A stretch of DNA of 20,440 nucleotides from Candidatus Latescibacterota bacterium (GTDB taxonomy: Bacteria > Latescibacterota > UBA2968 > UBA8231). Position numbers and translations under genes: made by a program. The stretch spans positions 1 through 20,440 of the forward strand of contig JAJDYK010000339.1 of assembly GCA_022825185.1 (NCBI GenBank), in the 5' to 3' direction. Positions 1 through 7,373 of this stretch are shown in pieces; positions within the stretch are counted from its first letter, which is position 1, and every line of letters begins with the position of its first letter. The notes beneath the pieces are model-generated. The model saw only the letters and a list, made by a program, of their open reading frames with translations. It ran no database searches and was not told the DNA's origin.

Positions 1-2781
1 GCGCAAGGCAAAATTGGTGCGGAATGCCTCGCCCCCGGAATAGAGGTGATAGGAGCGCTCGCCAACCTCGTCGGCGATCTTGACGTCGAGGGTTTCGCGG
101 GTGCCGCCTTTTTTGAGGTCGCGCAGCGATTCGAAGGCGACTTGGATGCGGTTGTCGGTCAGGCGCGCGAGGATGGCATTGGCCTCTTCGGCGATCTGCG
201 GCACGGCGTTTTCGATAATCAGCGCTTGGATCCCATCCTTGCCAAATGCCTTGTCGAGCTGTTGGTGGATCCAAGCCTGTCGCTGGGTGTCTTGGAGCTT
301 TTCGCGTAGCTGGTCTTGTTCTTGGGCCAACTCGGCGCAGCGCGCGCACAGGGCCTCTAGGTTGCCCCGGCGCTGGAGGTGTTGGTCTCGCTCGACCCGC
401 AGCTTTTCCAGTTGGGTTTGGTTTTCGCCGAGTTGCTTATCGACGCCTTCTAATTCGTCGGCCTGATCGTTCAACCGTTCCCTTTCTTTTTTCATACTCT
501 GCAATTGTTCCGCTAGCGCAGAGGTTTCGGCCTCGTAGCGCGCCCGCGATTCACTGGCAGAAGCGCGGCGTTGGCGGGCGTGGTGCAGGCGCTCGAATTG
601 CCGTGCGCTGTCGCGCAGATCGTCCTGTTGTTGGCGCAACCGCTGATGCTCGGCACTGTCGTAGCCCAAGGCTGCAATCTGCTGCTCGATTTGGCCGAGT
701 TGGTCCCGTTTTTCTTGGGCATAGTGGGCCTCGGCGAGTTGGCGCTTGGCCCGCTCGAGTTGGTTCTGGGCTTCGGCCCGCTCGTTTTTGAGCCGGTCCG
801 CCTGGCTTTTAGCGTCCTGCAAGCGGGCGTGCTCAGCTTCGACCGGGCGCAACTCGGCGAGCTTTTGGCCCAGTGTCTCGTGCTCGGTGCTACTGTAGCC
901 TAATAGCTCGATTTCTCCGACTAGCTTGTGCAGGCGTTCGCCTTCGCCGGGCGCGTACGATTGGTCGCTGAGTTCTCGGTCGAGGACGGCCAACTGCTCG
1001 GCTAGCGACTGGGCCTCAGCGGCCGATTCCCGCAATTGCCCGAGACGAGCTTCTCCGGCGGCTAGCTCTTGATGCACTTGCTGGAGGGGCGCGATTTCCT
1101 CGCCAAGGGCCTTGTAGTCCGTGCGCATCTTTTGCAACTGGTCGTCGAGAGTGGCCAGCTCGCTGCCCAGAACGGCGATGCGCTCTTGGCGGCGCTCTTC
1201 CCGCTGTGCCAGTTCTGCCGTGACCCGCTGGCGATGTTCGGCATCGAGGGCGCTGCCGCACAATGGACAATTGGCGTCGTCGGAATCGGCTAAGGCTAGA
1301 GTCTGTTGGCGCTCGGTGGCCAATTCTTCTTCTTCGGAGCGGAGTTTTTGTTGCCGCTCGGCGATCTGGGTGTTGAGCTCGCTGCCCTCGTCCTTGAGGA
1401 GGTCCCGTTTCTCGGCTTTGGTCTGCAATTGGGTCCGTTGTGTTTGCAACTGGTGGATACGGGCTGCTAGGGGTTCCGCCTCGGCCCTAGCTCGTTCTAG
1501 CTGGGCCAATTGCTTGGCGAGTACTTGGCGCTGGCTTTTGCGGTGCTCCTCCGCAAGCGATAGTTCGTGTTCGAGGCGACGGCGTTTGCTGAGGAGATCC
1601 TCGTAGCGAATCCGCGCCTGCTCTAGGGCTTGGATCTGCTGGCTGAGAGTTTTGAATTGGGCGTAGCGGATGGCGATGGTCTGCTCTCGATTGAGCAAGG
1701 CTTGGTGCTCGTCGAGTTGGCGCTGGCGCTCGCCGAAAGTGGCTGCCCAGCGTTCTTGCTGCCGCTCCACTTTTTGGCGCGCTTGGGCGATTTGGTCTGC
1801 TAGCTGACGGCGGTGGGTTTCTAACGCGCCGTGTTCCTGAGCTTTTTGTTCGAGCAGGCCGACTTGGGTGTGGAGCTGATTGTAGGTCGCAAAGTCCCGC
1901 TCGATGGATTCGGCAGCCGCTAGGATTTCGCCGTCTTGACGCTGCTGCTCCCGCAGATTTTCGAGTTCGGCGGAGACCTGCTGCTTCCGCTCGGCGACGC
2001 GCTGCTGCTCCCGGTCTAGCTCGGCGACGCGCTGGCGGATCTTCACCAGTTCTAGGCGTTGGGCCTCCAACTCGGCTTGTGCTTTTTCTCGGCTGCTGAT
2101 TTCGCTGCCGAGTGAAGCGAGGCGATCGTCGACGGCGCGCAGGTCAGCTTCGTAGCCTGTGCGCTTGGCCAATTCGGCATCGAGTTCACTGAGGCGGGTT
2201 TGTAGGGTTTCGCTCTGGCGCTGGTGCTCTTGGTAGCGGACTCGAGCCATGCCTTGGAGCTGGTCGTAGCGCTCCAATCCGAGAATTCGCCCGAGGACTT
2301 CTTTGCGCTGTCTGGCGTTTTTTTGGGTGAACTCGTCGGCGCGTCCCTGGACTATGAAGGCCGAGTTGACAAAGGTGTCGTAGTCCATGGATAGGAGTTC
2401 GTTGATGCGCCGCTGGGTGGGATTAATGCCCTCGCCTTCGCTGAGGGTGCGGAAAATGCCGTCGCTTTCTACTTGCAAGTCTAAGGCTGGGACGCCTCGC
2501 TTGGTGCGACGCCAACTGCGGATGATGCGGAAGTGCTTTTCGCCAAGGGCGAAATCGAAGTCAACCCGCATTTCCCTGGCCCCGATCCGACACAATTCTT
2601 CGTCGCTGCGGCTTTTGCGCGCTTGGCCCCACAAGGCATAGGTGATCCCGTCGAGCAGGGCGGACTTGCCGTGGCCATTGCCGCCTGTGAGGCAGGCGAC
2701 GTGAAACTGGGAAAAGTCGAGCGGCGGCACCTCCTCGCCGTAACTGAGAAAATTGCGCAGCGAAAGGGAGAGAGGGATCAT
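1..2781 (-). CDS. sbcC: SbcC, ATPase/coiled-coil subunit of the SbcCD nuclease (3' end outside window)
   Basis: SbcC is the Rad50-like ATPase partner of the SbcD nuclease. The complex opens DNA hairpins and trims protein-blocked double-strand ends. The frame is open for all 927 codons in the window, read from the complementary strand. Residues 33-41 form the Walker A motif GGNGHGKSA. Long Gln/Glu/Arg-rich coiled-coil arms occupy roughly residues 180-490 and 515-830. Between them is the zinc hook CPLCG with C505 and C508, where two molecules dimerise. The ABC signature LYSGGEAFRTNFALR ends exactly at residue 927, so Walker B and the D-loop lie beyond the left edge; I estimate about 80-100 residues are missing. 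The ATG overlaps the sbcD stop as ATGA, which implies translational coupling. There is no frameshift, and the family assignment is secure. Confidence 0.95.
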   Translation of the reverse strand, partial: MIPLSLSLRNFLSYGEEVPPLDFSQFHVACLTGGNGHGKSALLDGITYALWGQARKSRSDEELCRIGAREMRVDFDFALGEKHFRIIRSWRRTKRGVPALDLQVESDGIFRTLSEGEGINPTQRRINELLSMDYDTFVNSAFIVQGRADEFTQKNARQRKEVLGRILGLERYDQLQGMARVRYQEHQRQSETLQTRLSELDAELAKRTGYEADLRAVDDRLASLGSEISSREKAQAELEAQRLELVKIRQRVAELDREQQRVAERKQQVSAELENLREQQRQDGEILAAAESIERDFATYNQLHTQVGLLEQKAQEHGALETHRRQLADQIAQARQKVERQQERWAATFGERQRQLDEHQALLNREQTIAIRYAQFKTLSQQIQALEQARIRYEDLLSKRRRLEHELSLAEEHRKSQRQVLAKQLAQLERARAEAEPLAARIHQLQTQRTQLQTKAEKRDLLKDEGSELNTQIAERQQKLRSEEEELATERQQTLALADSDDANCPLCGSALDAEHRQRVTAELAQREERRQERIAVLGSELATLDDQLQKMRTDYKALGEEIAPLQQVHQELAAGEARLGQLRESAAEAQSLAEQLAVLDRELSDQSYAPGEGERLHKLVGEIELLGYSSTEHETLGQKLAELRPVEAEHARLQDAKSQADRLKNERAEAQNQLERAKRQLAEAHYAQEKRDQLGQIEQQIAALGYDSAEHQRLRQQQDDLRDSARQFERLHHARQRRASASESRARYEAETSALAEQLQSMKKERERLNDQADELEGVDKQLGENQTQLEKLRVERDQHLQRRGNLEALCARCAELAQEQDQLREKLQDTQRQAWIHQQLDKAFGKDGIQALIIENAVPQIAEEANAILARLTDNRIQVAFESLRDLKKGGTRETLDVKIADEVGERSYHLYSGGEAFRTNFALR

Positions 2782-4046
2782 TCGGCGTCTTCGTCGCGTT
2801 GGCCAGCTTCAAGCTCGCGCTCTAGGTGGAGCGCGTAGTTTTTGAGCTCGGCGCGGTGGGCTTGCAAGTCTGGAATGTTGTCGATGTAGCGGTCGAGGGC
2901 GTCGCCTAGTTCGGCCTCTTCGCTGATTTCGGCGCGGCGTTGGATCACTTCTGGAGCAAAGCGCGGTTGGATGGAAGCGACGTGGAAGGCTGGTTCGAGC
3001 GCTTGCCGAACCTGTTGTAAGTCCACCGGTGTGGTATAGCCTGCGGGCAGGTCGTAGAGGACGCGGACCACGGCGTCTGCTAGATCGGCCTCAGCGCAGG
3101 CAGCGACGATGCGTTCGGTGGCGTCTTGGCCATCGTGCACCTTTAGCTTGATGGTCGCAAAGCGCCGCGCTGGGACGGGGATGAACTCAAAGGTGGTTGC
3201 CCGAAACCTTGACGCAGTTGCGTCCTCTGAGATGTGTACGAGGCAGAAGCCTTTGTCTTCACCTTCTTCACCGAAGTCGATGCGCTCTAGGCTACCTGAA
3301 TAGACCACGGGCGGATGTTGGCCGGGATTGAGGTCTTGGTATTTGTGGATGTGCCCCAAGGCTACGTAGTCGTAGGCGGGGTTGGCAAGAGCGCTAGTGA
3401 GCAAAACGGGGTCTTGGCCGATGATAGCGGTGCGTTCGCCCCCAGAATAAGCGGCGTCGGCGACTGTGAGGTGAGCGACGAGTACACCCGGCAGCTTTGG
3501 GTCGAGCTGACGGGCGTACTCGTCGATCTGGGCCGCGTAAATTTTTTGGATCTCGACGCGGATTTCCTCTATTGACAAGTCGCGGTATTCGTCGCGAGTG
3601 AGTAGGGCATGGCGCGTCGGCCAAGGTAGGCCGGCCACTTGCACGGGACCGTTGGCGGTTTCGATGTGCAGGAACTCCGGGCGGCGGATGACGTGAGTGC
3701 CCTCTAGCTGTAGAGTGCTGAAAATGTCAACCGAAGTGGCTTTGCCGAAAGCGCCCGGCGCGTCGTGGTTGCCCACCACCAGCACGATGGGGATACCGGC
3801 CGCTTGTAGGCGTTGGAGTTGGCGGGCCAAGACGCGCTGATGGGTCGGGGTCGGATCGCAATTTTTGTACATGTCGCCAGCGAAGAGGACCAAATCGACC
3901 GCTTTTTCAATGGCTAGGTCAAAGACCGCTTCTAGGCTGGCGGCGAAATCTTGCACCCGCGAATGCAAGCCGGTGCTTGGGTCGAGGCTGCCGTGGTTTT
4001 CGACGCCCAGATGCAGGTCGGCAAAATGCAGGAGTGTCAATGCCAT
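2778..4046 (-). CDS. sbcD: SbcD, Mre11-like exonuclease/endonuclease subunit
   Basis: SbcD is the metallophosphoesterase nuclease of the SbcCD complex, the bacterial counterpart of Mre11-Rad50. The 422-residue product has the expected metal-binding motifs in order: FADLHLG (D10, H12), FAGD (D58), GNHD (N93, H94, D95), AHLT (H192) and GHIHK (H232, H234). The rest is a capping domain and a C-terminal part that in the family contacts the base of the SbcC coiled coil. The length is typical. It is the first gene of a two-gene operon and shares the ATGA overlap with sbcC. The start at 4046 puts the first catalytic motif at residue 10, as usual. No strong Shine-Dalgarno sequence is visible before it. 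A candidate promoter lies about 50 bases upstream. Confidence 0.95.
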   Translation of the reverse strand: MALTLLHFADLHLGVENHGSLDPSTGLHSRVQDFAASLEAVFDLAIEKAVDLVLFAGDMYKNCDPTPTHQRVLARQLQRLQAAGIPIVLVVGNHDAPGAFGKATSVDIFSTLQLEGTHVIRRPEFLHIETANGPVQVAGLPWPTRHALLTRDEYRDLSIEEIRVEIQKIYAAQIDEYARQLDPKLPGVLVAHLTVADAAYSGGERTAIIGQDPVLLTSALANPAYDYVALGHIHKYQDLNPGQHPPVVYSGSLERIDFGEEGEDKGFCLVHISEDATASRFRATTFEFIPVPARRFATIKLKVHDGQDATERIVAACAEADLADAVVRVLYDLPAGYTTPVDLQQVRQALEPAFHVASIQPRFAPEVIQRRAEISEEAELGDALDRYIDNIPDLQAHRAELKNYALHLERELEAGQRDEDAE

Positions 4047-4096
4047 GAGACTCGTAAGTGCGTTGTTGGGGAAGGAGTGGCTCGGTCTGTGAATTT

Positions 4097-4125
4097 ATTA
4101 AAAGGAGGGTGGCGAACTTGGGCAA
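4097..4125 (-). promoter_or_regulatory. Candidate sigma70-type promoter for sbcDC
   Basis: On the minus strand, TTGCCC (4125-4120) and TTTAAT (4102-4097) are separated by 17 bases. They match the consensus boxes at 4/6 and 5/6 positions. Transcription would start near 4090, about 45 bases before the sbcD ATG. Its -35 box lies about 10 bases from the proposed greA -35 box, so the two promoters would be back to back. The prediction rests on motif and spacing only. Confidence 0.42.
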
Positions 4126-4135
4126 GTCCCTTAGC

Positions 4136-4164
4136 TTGCACCTGGGCATCGTTTTTAGTACATT
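4136..4164 (+). promoter_or_regulatory. Candidate promoter for greA
   Basis: TTGCAC (4136-4141), a 17-base spacer and TACATT (4159-4164) form a weak sigma70-like promoter. It has the correct spacing but only 3/6 and 4/6 matches. The start site would be near 4171. The leader terminator hairpin would then begin within about 10 bases of the 5' end, leaving a leader of about 80 bases before greA. Confidence 0.35.
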
Positions 4165-4177
4165 AATTTTCTTAAGT

Positions 4178-4207
4178 AGCGGAAGCGGTAGCGCGCTTCC
4201 GCTTTTT
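4178..4207 (+). terminator. Intrinsic-terminator hairpin inside the greA leader (attenuator candidate)
   Basis: The arms AGCGGAAGCG (4178-4187) and CGCTTCCGCT (4194-4203) pair perfectly over 10 bp around a 6-base loop. A run of T follows at 4203-4207. No + strand gene lies upstream, because sbcD is divergent, so the hairpin can only act on greA leader RNA or antisense RNA. It has no T-run in the minus orientation. The greA start is 43 bases past the T-run, and I see no promoter in between. The layout resembles the terminated leader RNA reported upstream of E. coli greA. Confidence 0.7.
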
Positions 4208-4250
4208 GTGTTGAATAGCGCATGTTGTTCTCTCCTGCTAGAGGCTTTGT

Positions 4251-4721
4251 ATGAGTGAAGTATATCTTTCGCGAGAAGGCTACGAAAAACTTCAGGGCGA
4301 GTTGAAGGAACTCAAGGAGACTGAACGCCCGGCAGTGCGTCAGGCTTTGCAGCGGGCACGGGAGTTCGGCGACCTATCTGAGAACGCCGAGTATTCGGCC
4401 GCTAAAGAAAGGTTGCTCTTCCTAGAGCAGCGCATCGGCAAGCTCGAAGAGACACTCAGCCGGACTCGCCTGCTAGAAAATGAGGCGATCCCGGAGGACA
4501 AAGTCTATATCGGTGCCACCGTAGAGCTAGAAGATCTCGCGCAGGCGCGACAACTCACATACACGCTCGTCGCTCCCGAAGAAGCTGATTTTGAAGCGGG
4601 GAAAATCTCCACGGTTTCGCCGATAGGAAAGGGGTTGCTCGGGCACCAAGAAGGAGAAGAAATCGAGATTGAAGTGCCCGTTGGCAAGCTGCATTACAGG
4701 ATTGTCAAAATCACGCGCTGA
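4251..4721 (+). CDS. greA: Transcript-cleavage elongation factor GreA
   Basis: GreA rescues backtracked RNA polymerase by inserting its coiled coil into the secondary channel and promoting cleavage of the RNA 3' end. The 156-residue product has the usual length. Residues 1-75 form the antiparallel coiled coil. Its tip, FGDLSENAEY, carries the acidic residues D41 and E44 that stabilise the catalytic Mg2+ in the family. The C-terminal FKBP-like domain that binds polymerase runs from about residue 80 to 156. The start is fixed by AGAGG at 4240-4244, six bases before ATG. The gene appears monocistronic, with a terminator-like hairpin in its leader and a second terminator after its stop. Confidence 0.97.
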   Translation: MSEVYLSREGYEKLQGELKELKETERPAVRQALQRAREFGDLSENAEYSAAKERLLFLEQRIGKLEETLSRTRLLENEAIPEDKVYIGATVELEDLAQARQLTYTLVAPEEADFEAGKISTVSPIGKGLLGHQEGEEIEIEVPVGKLHYRIVKITR

Positions 4722-4746
4722 GCGCAAGTATCCAGTTCACTTGGCG

Positions 4747-4788
4747 ACTCCCGGAAAGGCCTGTGTCTCTCCGGGAGTTTCGCGTTTT
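4747..4788 (+). terminator. Rho-independent terminator after greA
   Basis: ACTCCCGGA (4747-4755) pairs perfectly with TCCGGGAGT (4770-4778) over 9 bp around a 14-base loop. It is followed by TTTCGCGTTTT. It lies 25 bases after the greA stop and just before the promoter of the tRNA cluster, so it separates the two transcription units. Confidence 0.75.
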
Positions 4789-4807
4789 GGGGCTGCGCCC
4801 AGTATTC

Positions 4808-4836
4808 TTGACATATTGAGAGGGCTGTTATATATT
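4808..4836 (+). promoter_or_regulatory. Strong sigma70-type promoter for the tRNA-rpmG-secE unit
   Basis: A perfect TTGACA (4808-4813), a 17-base spacer and TATATT (4831-4836, 5/6 match) form the best promoter in the window. Transcription would begin near 4843, about 33 bases before tRNA-Gly. The bases after the -10 box are AT-rich, unlike the GC-rich discriminators of classic stringently controlled stable-RNA promoters. It is the only convincing promoter I see before nusG. Confidence 0.75.
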
Positions 4837-4875
4837 TAAACTTCTGTAAATTAAACGGGCATTAATCCGGCTCGA

Positions 4876-4952
4876 GCGGGAATAGCTCAGTTGGCTAGAG
4901 CGCGAGCCTTCCAAGCTCGGGGTCGCGGGTTCGAGTCCCGTTTCCCGCTCCA
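4876..4952 (+). tRNA. tRNA-Gly (anticodon UCC)
   Basis: The acceptor arms GCGGGAA (4876-4882) and TTCCCGC (4942-4948) pair fully. They are followed by discriminator T and an encoded CCA (4950-4952). The anticodon stem CGAGC/GCTCG (4903-4907 and 4915-4919) holds the loop CTTCCAA with anticodon TCC at 4910-4912, which reads GGA/GGG glycine codons. The T arm contains GGTTCGAGTCC. It is the first gene after the 4808 promoter. Confidence 0.96.
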
Positions 4953-4971
4953 GATCACCAAAACGATTGCA

Positions 4972-5047
<76 letters not shown>

Positions 5048-5085
5048 CTTTCCTAAGTGTTTCCATCTAAACGCGACAAGTTCTG

Positions 5086-5238
5086 ATGCCAAGAGATCAA
5101 ATAACGCTGGAGTGCGAAGTATGCAGCCAGCAAACTTACACGACGACCAAAAATAGACGAAACCAGCCAAGCCGCGTGGAGTACAAAAAGTATTGCCGTT
5201 TTTGCCACAAGCATACGGCTCACAAGGAAGCCCGCTAG
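5086..5238 (+). CDS. rpmG: 50S ribosomal protein L33, zinc-ribbon form
   Basis: L33 is a small protein near the E site of the large ribosomal subunit. This 50-codon frame sits between two tRNA genes. It begins [20 protein letters not shown] and has two CxxC pairs, C10/C13 and C37/C40, the signature of the zinc-binding (C+) form of L33. The middle contains [19 protein letters not shown], typical of the family, and the tail is short and basic. The length is normal. No clear Shine-Dalgarno sequence precedes the ATG. The stop codon is only four bases from the first base of tRNA-Trp, so tRNA 5' processing would cut right beside the end of this message. Confidence 0.93.
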   Translation: MPRDQITLECEVCSQQTYTTTKNRRNQPSRVEYKKYCRFCHKHTAHKEAR

Positions 5239-5242
5239 GCAT

Positions 5243-5318
5243 AGGGCAGTAGCTCAATTGGTAGAGCACCGGTCTCCAAAACCGGCGGTTGCAGGTTCAA
5301 GTCCTGTCTGCCCTGCCA
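5243..5318 (+). tRNA. tRNA-Trp (anticodon CCA)
   Basis: The acceptor arms AGGGCAG (5243-5249) and CTGCCCT (5308-5314) pair fully. They are followed by discriminator G, expected for tryptophan tRNA, and an encoded CCA (5316-5318). The anticodon stem CCGGT/ACCGG encloses CTCCAAA with anticodon CCA at 5276-5278. A tRNA-Trp immediately before secE is a widespread bacterial arrangement and supports the assignment. Confidence 0.97.
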
Positions 5319-5340
5319 GGCTTCTGCATTAGGGAATGGG

Positions 5341-5529
5341 ATGTGGAATAAACTTACTAATTTCATCAAAGATGTGCGGGCCGAATTTTCCAAAGTGAGT
5401 TGGCCTACTCGCGAGGATTTGGTCAGTTCCACTGGGGTGGTATTAGTCTTTTCGGCGATTTTTGCGGTTTTTATCGGCATATTCGACCTGATTATTTCTT
5501 TTGTTTGGGGAATACTTCTAGGCCAGTAA
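5341..5529 (+). CDS. secE: Preprotein translocase subunit SecE
   Basis: SecE clamps the SecY channel in the inner membrane and is essential for Sec-dependent export. This is the short, single-spanning form of 62 residues. An amphipathic N-terminal segment contains the family core EFSKVSWPTREDLVSSTGVV (residues 15-34). One hydrophobic membrane helix follows at about residues 33-60. A purine-rich GGGAATGGG directly before the ATG may serve as ribosome-binding site. The gene begins 22 bases after tRNA-Trp, so it probably shares the tRNA transcript. It is followed by a terminator-like hairpin before nusG. Confidence 0.95.
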   Translation: MWNKLTNFIKDVRAEFSKVSWPTREDLVSSTGVVLVFSAIFAVFIGIFDLIISFVWGILLGQ

Positions 5530-5552
5530 TGCCCGCTGGAGCGTATTTAAGG

Positions 5553-5583
5553 GAAGCGGTGCGCAACGTGCACCGCTTCTTTT
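5553..5583 (+). terminator. Terminator-like hairpin between secE and nusG (possible attenuator)
   Basis: GAAGCGGTGC (5553-5562) pairs perfectly with GCACCGCTTC (5570-5579) over 10 bp around a 7-base loop. The stem is followed directly by TTTT and then a pyrimidine-rich stretch (5580-5587). No acceptable promoter is visible between it and the nusG ATG at 5629. Downstream genes therefore probably depend on partial readthrough, unless a promoter lies inside secE. Confidence 0.6.
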
Positions 5584-5628
5584 CCTTGTTTACGCTCGGC
5601 GAATGGGAGCCAACACCGGATTGAAGCC

Positions 5629-6174
5629 ATGGCACAGCGCTGGTACGCTCTACATACGTATTCGGGGCACGAAAATAAAGTAAAGACCTACTTGGAGTCG
5701 CTCATTGAGTTGGGGGCTGCCAACGGTGCGATTGCCCAGGTCGTCGTGCCGACCGAGGAAGTGGTCGAACTCCGTGCCGGCAAGAAAACCAAGACTAGGA
5801 AGCGGTTTTTGCCTAGTTACGTGCTAGTGGAAATGGAAATGTCCAAGGACGCTTGGTATCAGGTGACCAACATTCCCGGGGTGACCAACTTCGTTGGCCC
5901 AGCGCGCAAGCCGCAACCGCTGCGGCAGGAAGAAATCGACCGCATCTTGGGGCACGTCGATCGCCGCAAAGACCAAGAGGTCGAGGAGATTCCCTTTACT
6001 GTTGACGACCAAGTGAAGGTCAACGACGGCGCGTTTAAGGATTTTATCGGCACCGTGCAGGAGGTCCTACCGGAAAAGCGCAGGTTGAAAATCATGGTGA
6101 GCATTTTTGGGCGCGGTACATCGGTGGAGTTGGACGTGTTGCAGGTCGAGCCGGTTCAAGAGACGGGCGGCTGA
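5629..6174 (+). CDS. nusG: Transcription termination/antitermination factor NusG
   Basis: NusG binds RNA polymerase during elongation and links it to Rho and to the leading ribosome (through S10) in well-studied bacteria. The 181-residue product has the NGN domain at about 1-118, with WYALHTYSGHENKVKTYLE near the start, PSYVLVEM and NIPGVTNFVG. A linker leads to the C-terminal KOW domain at about 128-178, containing VNDGAFKDFIGTVQEV and SIFGRGTSVELDVLQVE. The length is normal and there are no extra domains. The ribosome-binding site is weak (GGATTGAAG). The gene follows secE after a 99-base gap that holds a terminator-like hairpin, and lies 22 bases before rplK. Confidence 0.97.
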   Translation: MAQRWYALHTYSGHENKVKTYLESLIELGAANGAIAQVVVPTEEVVELRAGKKTKTRKRFLPSYVLVEMEMSKDAWYQVTNIPGVTNFVGPARKPQPLRQEEIDRILGHVDRRKDQEVEEIPFTVDDQVKVNDGAFKDFIGTVQEVLPEKRRLKIMVSIFGRGTSVELDVLQVEPVQETGG

Positions 6175-6196
6175 TTTTCAGAGGGACAAAAAATAA

Positions 6197-6619
6197 ATGG
6201 CAAAAAAAGAAATAGCCCAAATCAAGTTGCAGGTTCCAGCCGGTCAGGCGAATCCGACGCCGCCTGTTGGGCCGGCGCTGGGGCAACACGGCGTCAACAT
6301 CATGGAATTCTGCAAGACATTCAATGCCCAGACCCAAGACCAGCAAGGGTTGATCATTCCCGTAATCATTACGGTGTACGCCGATCGCACGTTTTCATTT
6401 ATCACCAAGACGCCGCCGGCTGCGGTGCTGCTGTTGCGGGCTGCTGGAAAAGACAAGGGGTCGGGCGTGCCCAACCGGGATCACATCGGCGTTGTATCTT
6501 CGGATCAAGTGCGCGAAATCGCCGAATTGAAAATGCCCGATTTAAATGCGGCCTCAATGGAAGCCGCGATGTCGATGATCGCGGGAACGGCCCGCAGTAT
6601 GGGGCTCTTGATCGAGTAG
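6197..6619 (+). CDS. rplK: 50S ribosomal protein L11
   Basis: L11 forms the GTPase-associated centre with 23S rRNA, where EF-G, EF-Tu and RelA-type enzymes are sensed. The 140-residue product has the standard architecture. The N-terminal domain includes the proline-rich [20 protein letters not shown]. The C-terminal rRNA-binding domain includes [18 protein letters not shown] and the closing [11 protein letters not shown]. An AGAGGG ribosome-binding site lies before the ATG. The gene sits between nusG and rplA as in most bacteria. Confidence 0.97.
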   Translation: MAKKEIAQIKLQVPAGQANPTPPVGPALGQHGVNIMEFCKTFNAQTQDQQGLIIPVIITVYADRTFSFITKTPPAAVLLLRAAGKDKGSGVPNRDHIGVVSSDQVREIAELKMPDLNAASMEAAMSMIAGTARSMGLLIE

Positions 6620-6656
6620 TTGCTTCTCATTGTAACCCTCATAAGAGGTTTAAGAC

Positions 6657-7355
6657 ATGGCCAGAGGAAAAAAATACAGGAACGCCTTGGCGTCTTTCGA
6701 CCGCGACAGGGCCTATTCGTGGGAAGAGGGAGTTAAGATCCTCAAGGGATTCCCGGCGTACAATTACGATCCGACCGTCGAGCTTTCTTGCAACTTGGGG
6801 ATCGATGGCCGTCAAGCCGACCAATCGCTACGCGGCACGGTGATGTTGCCTCACGGTACCGGGAAGGAGCTCCGGGTCTTGGTCTTCACTCAAGGACCGC
6901 TAGTGCAGGAAGCCGAAGACGCTGGGGCCGATTTCGTCGGTGGGGCCGATATGGCCGAGAAAATCCAGGGCGGTTGGCTCGACTTCGACCTAGTCATTGC
7001 CTCTCCAGATATGATGGGGCAGGTAGGTAAGTTGGGGAGGATCTTGGGGCCGAGGGGCTTGATGCCCAATCCCAAAACCGGCACGGTAACGCGTGAGGTA
7101 GCCCAAGCCGTCCGCGAAGCCAAGGCCGGTCGCATTGAATACCGCGCCGACAGCAAGTCCGGCAACAACGCCCAAGGTTCCATCGGTAAGCTGTCCTTTA
7201 CCCATCAGGCGCTGATCGAAAACGCTCAGGCGTTTACTGACGCCATTTTGCGCGCTAGGCCGGCCGCGACAAAAGGGCAGTACATCCGCAAGTTAGTCCT
7301 CTCGTCGGCAGTAGGGCCGGGCATCAAGATTGACCGTGCCCAACTCGCTGCGTAA
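6657..7355 (+). CDS. rplA: 50S ribosomal protein L1
   Basis: L1 forms the mobile L1 stalk that handles E-site tRNA. In many bacteria it also represses its own operon by binding mRNA. The 232-residue product has the expected basic N-terminus ([11 protein letters not shown]), the [19 protein letters not shown] motif near residues 124-142 and the C-terminal [19 protein letters not shown]. The loop [16 protein letters not shown] near residue 162 is one residue longer than E. coli L1 and differs from the usual IHxxIGK form. AAGAGG at 6643-6648 is the ribosome-binding site. It lies in a small hairpin, discussed in the findings. Confidence 0.96.
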   Translation: MARGKKYRNALASFDRDRAYSWEEGVKILKGFPAYNYDPTVELSCNLGIDGRQADQSLRGTVMLPHGTGKELRVLVFTQGPLVQEAEDAGADFVGGADMAEKIQGGWLDFDLVIASPDMMGQVGKLGRILGPRGLMPNPKTGTVTREVAQAVREAKAGRIEYRADSKSGNNAQGSIGKLSFTHQALIENAQAFTDAILRARPAATKGQYIRKLVLSSAVGPGIKIDRAQLAA

Positions 7356-7373
7356 AGAAAGCTCCCTACTCCT

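Noticed and set aside
46..1606. Several + strand open frames of 74-181 codons over the sbcC region
   Set aside because: They are antisense to an intact sbcC frame with Walker A, zinc hook and signature motifs. Their translations are low-complexity mirrors of the coiled coil, and they lack ribosome-binding sites.
4722..4875. A tRNA-Tyr or small gene between greA and tRNA-Gly
   Set aside because: The interval holds only a terminator, a strong promoter and AT-rich leader; no cloverleaf or coding frame with a ribosome-binding site was found.
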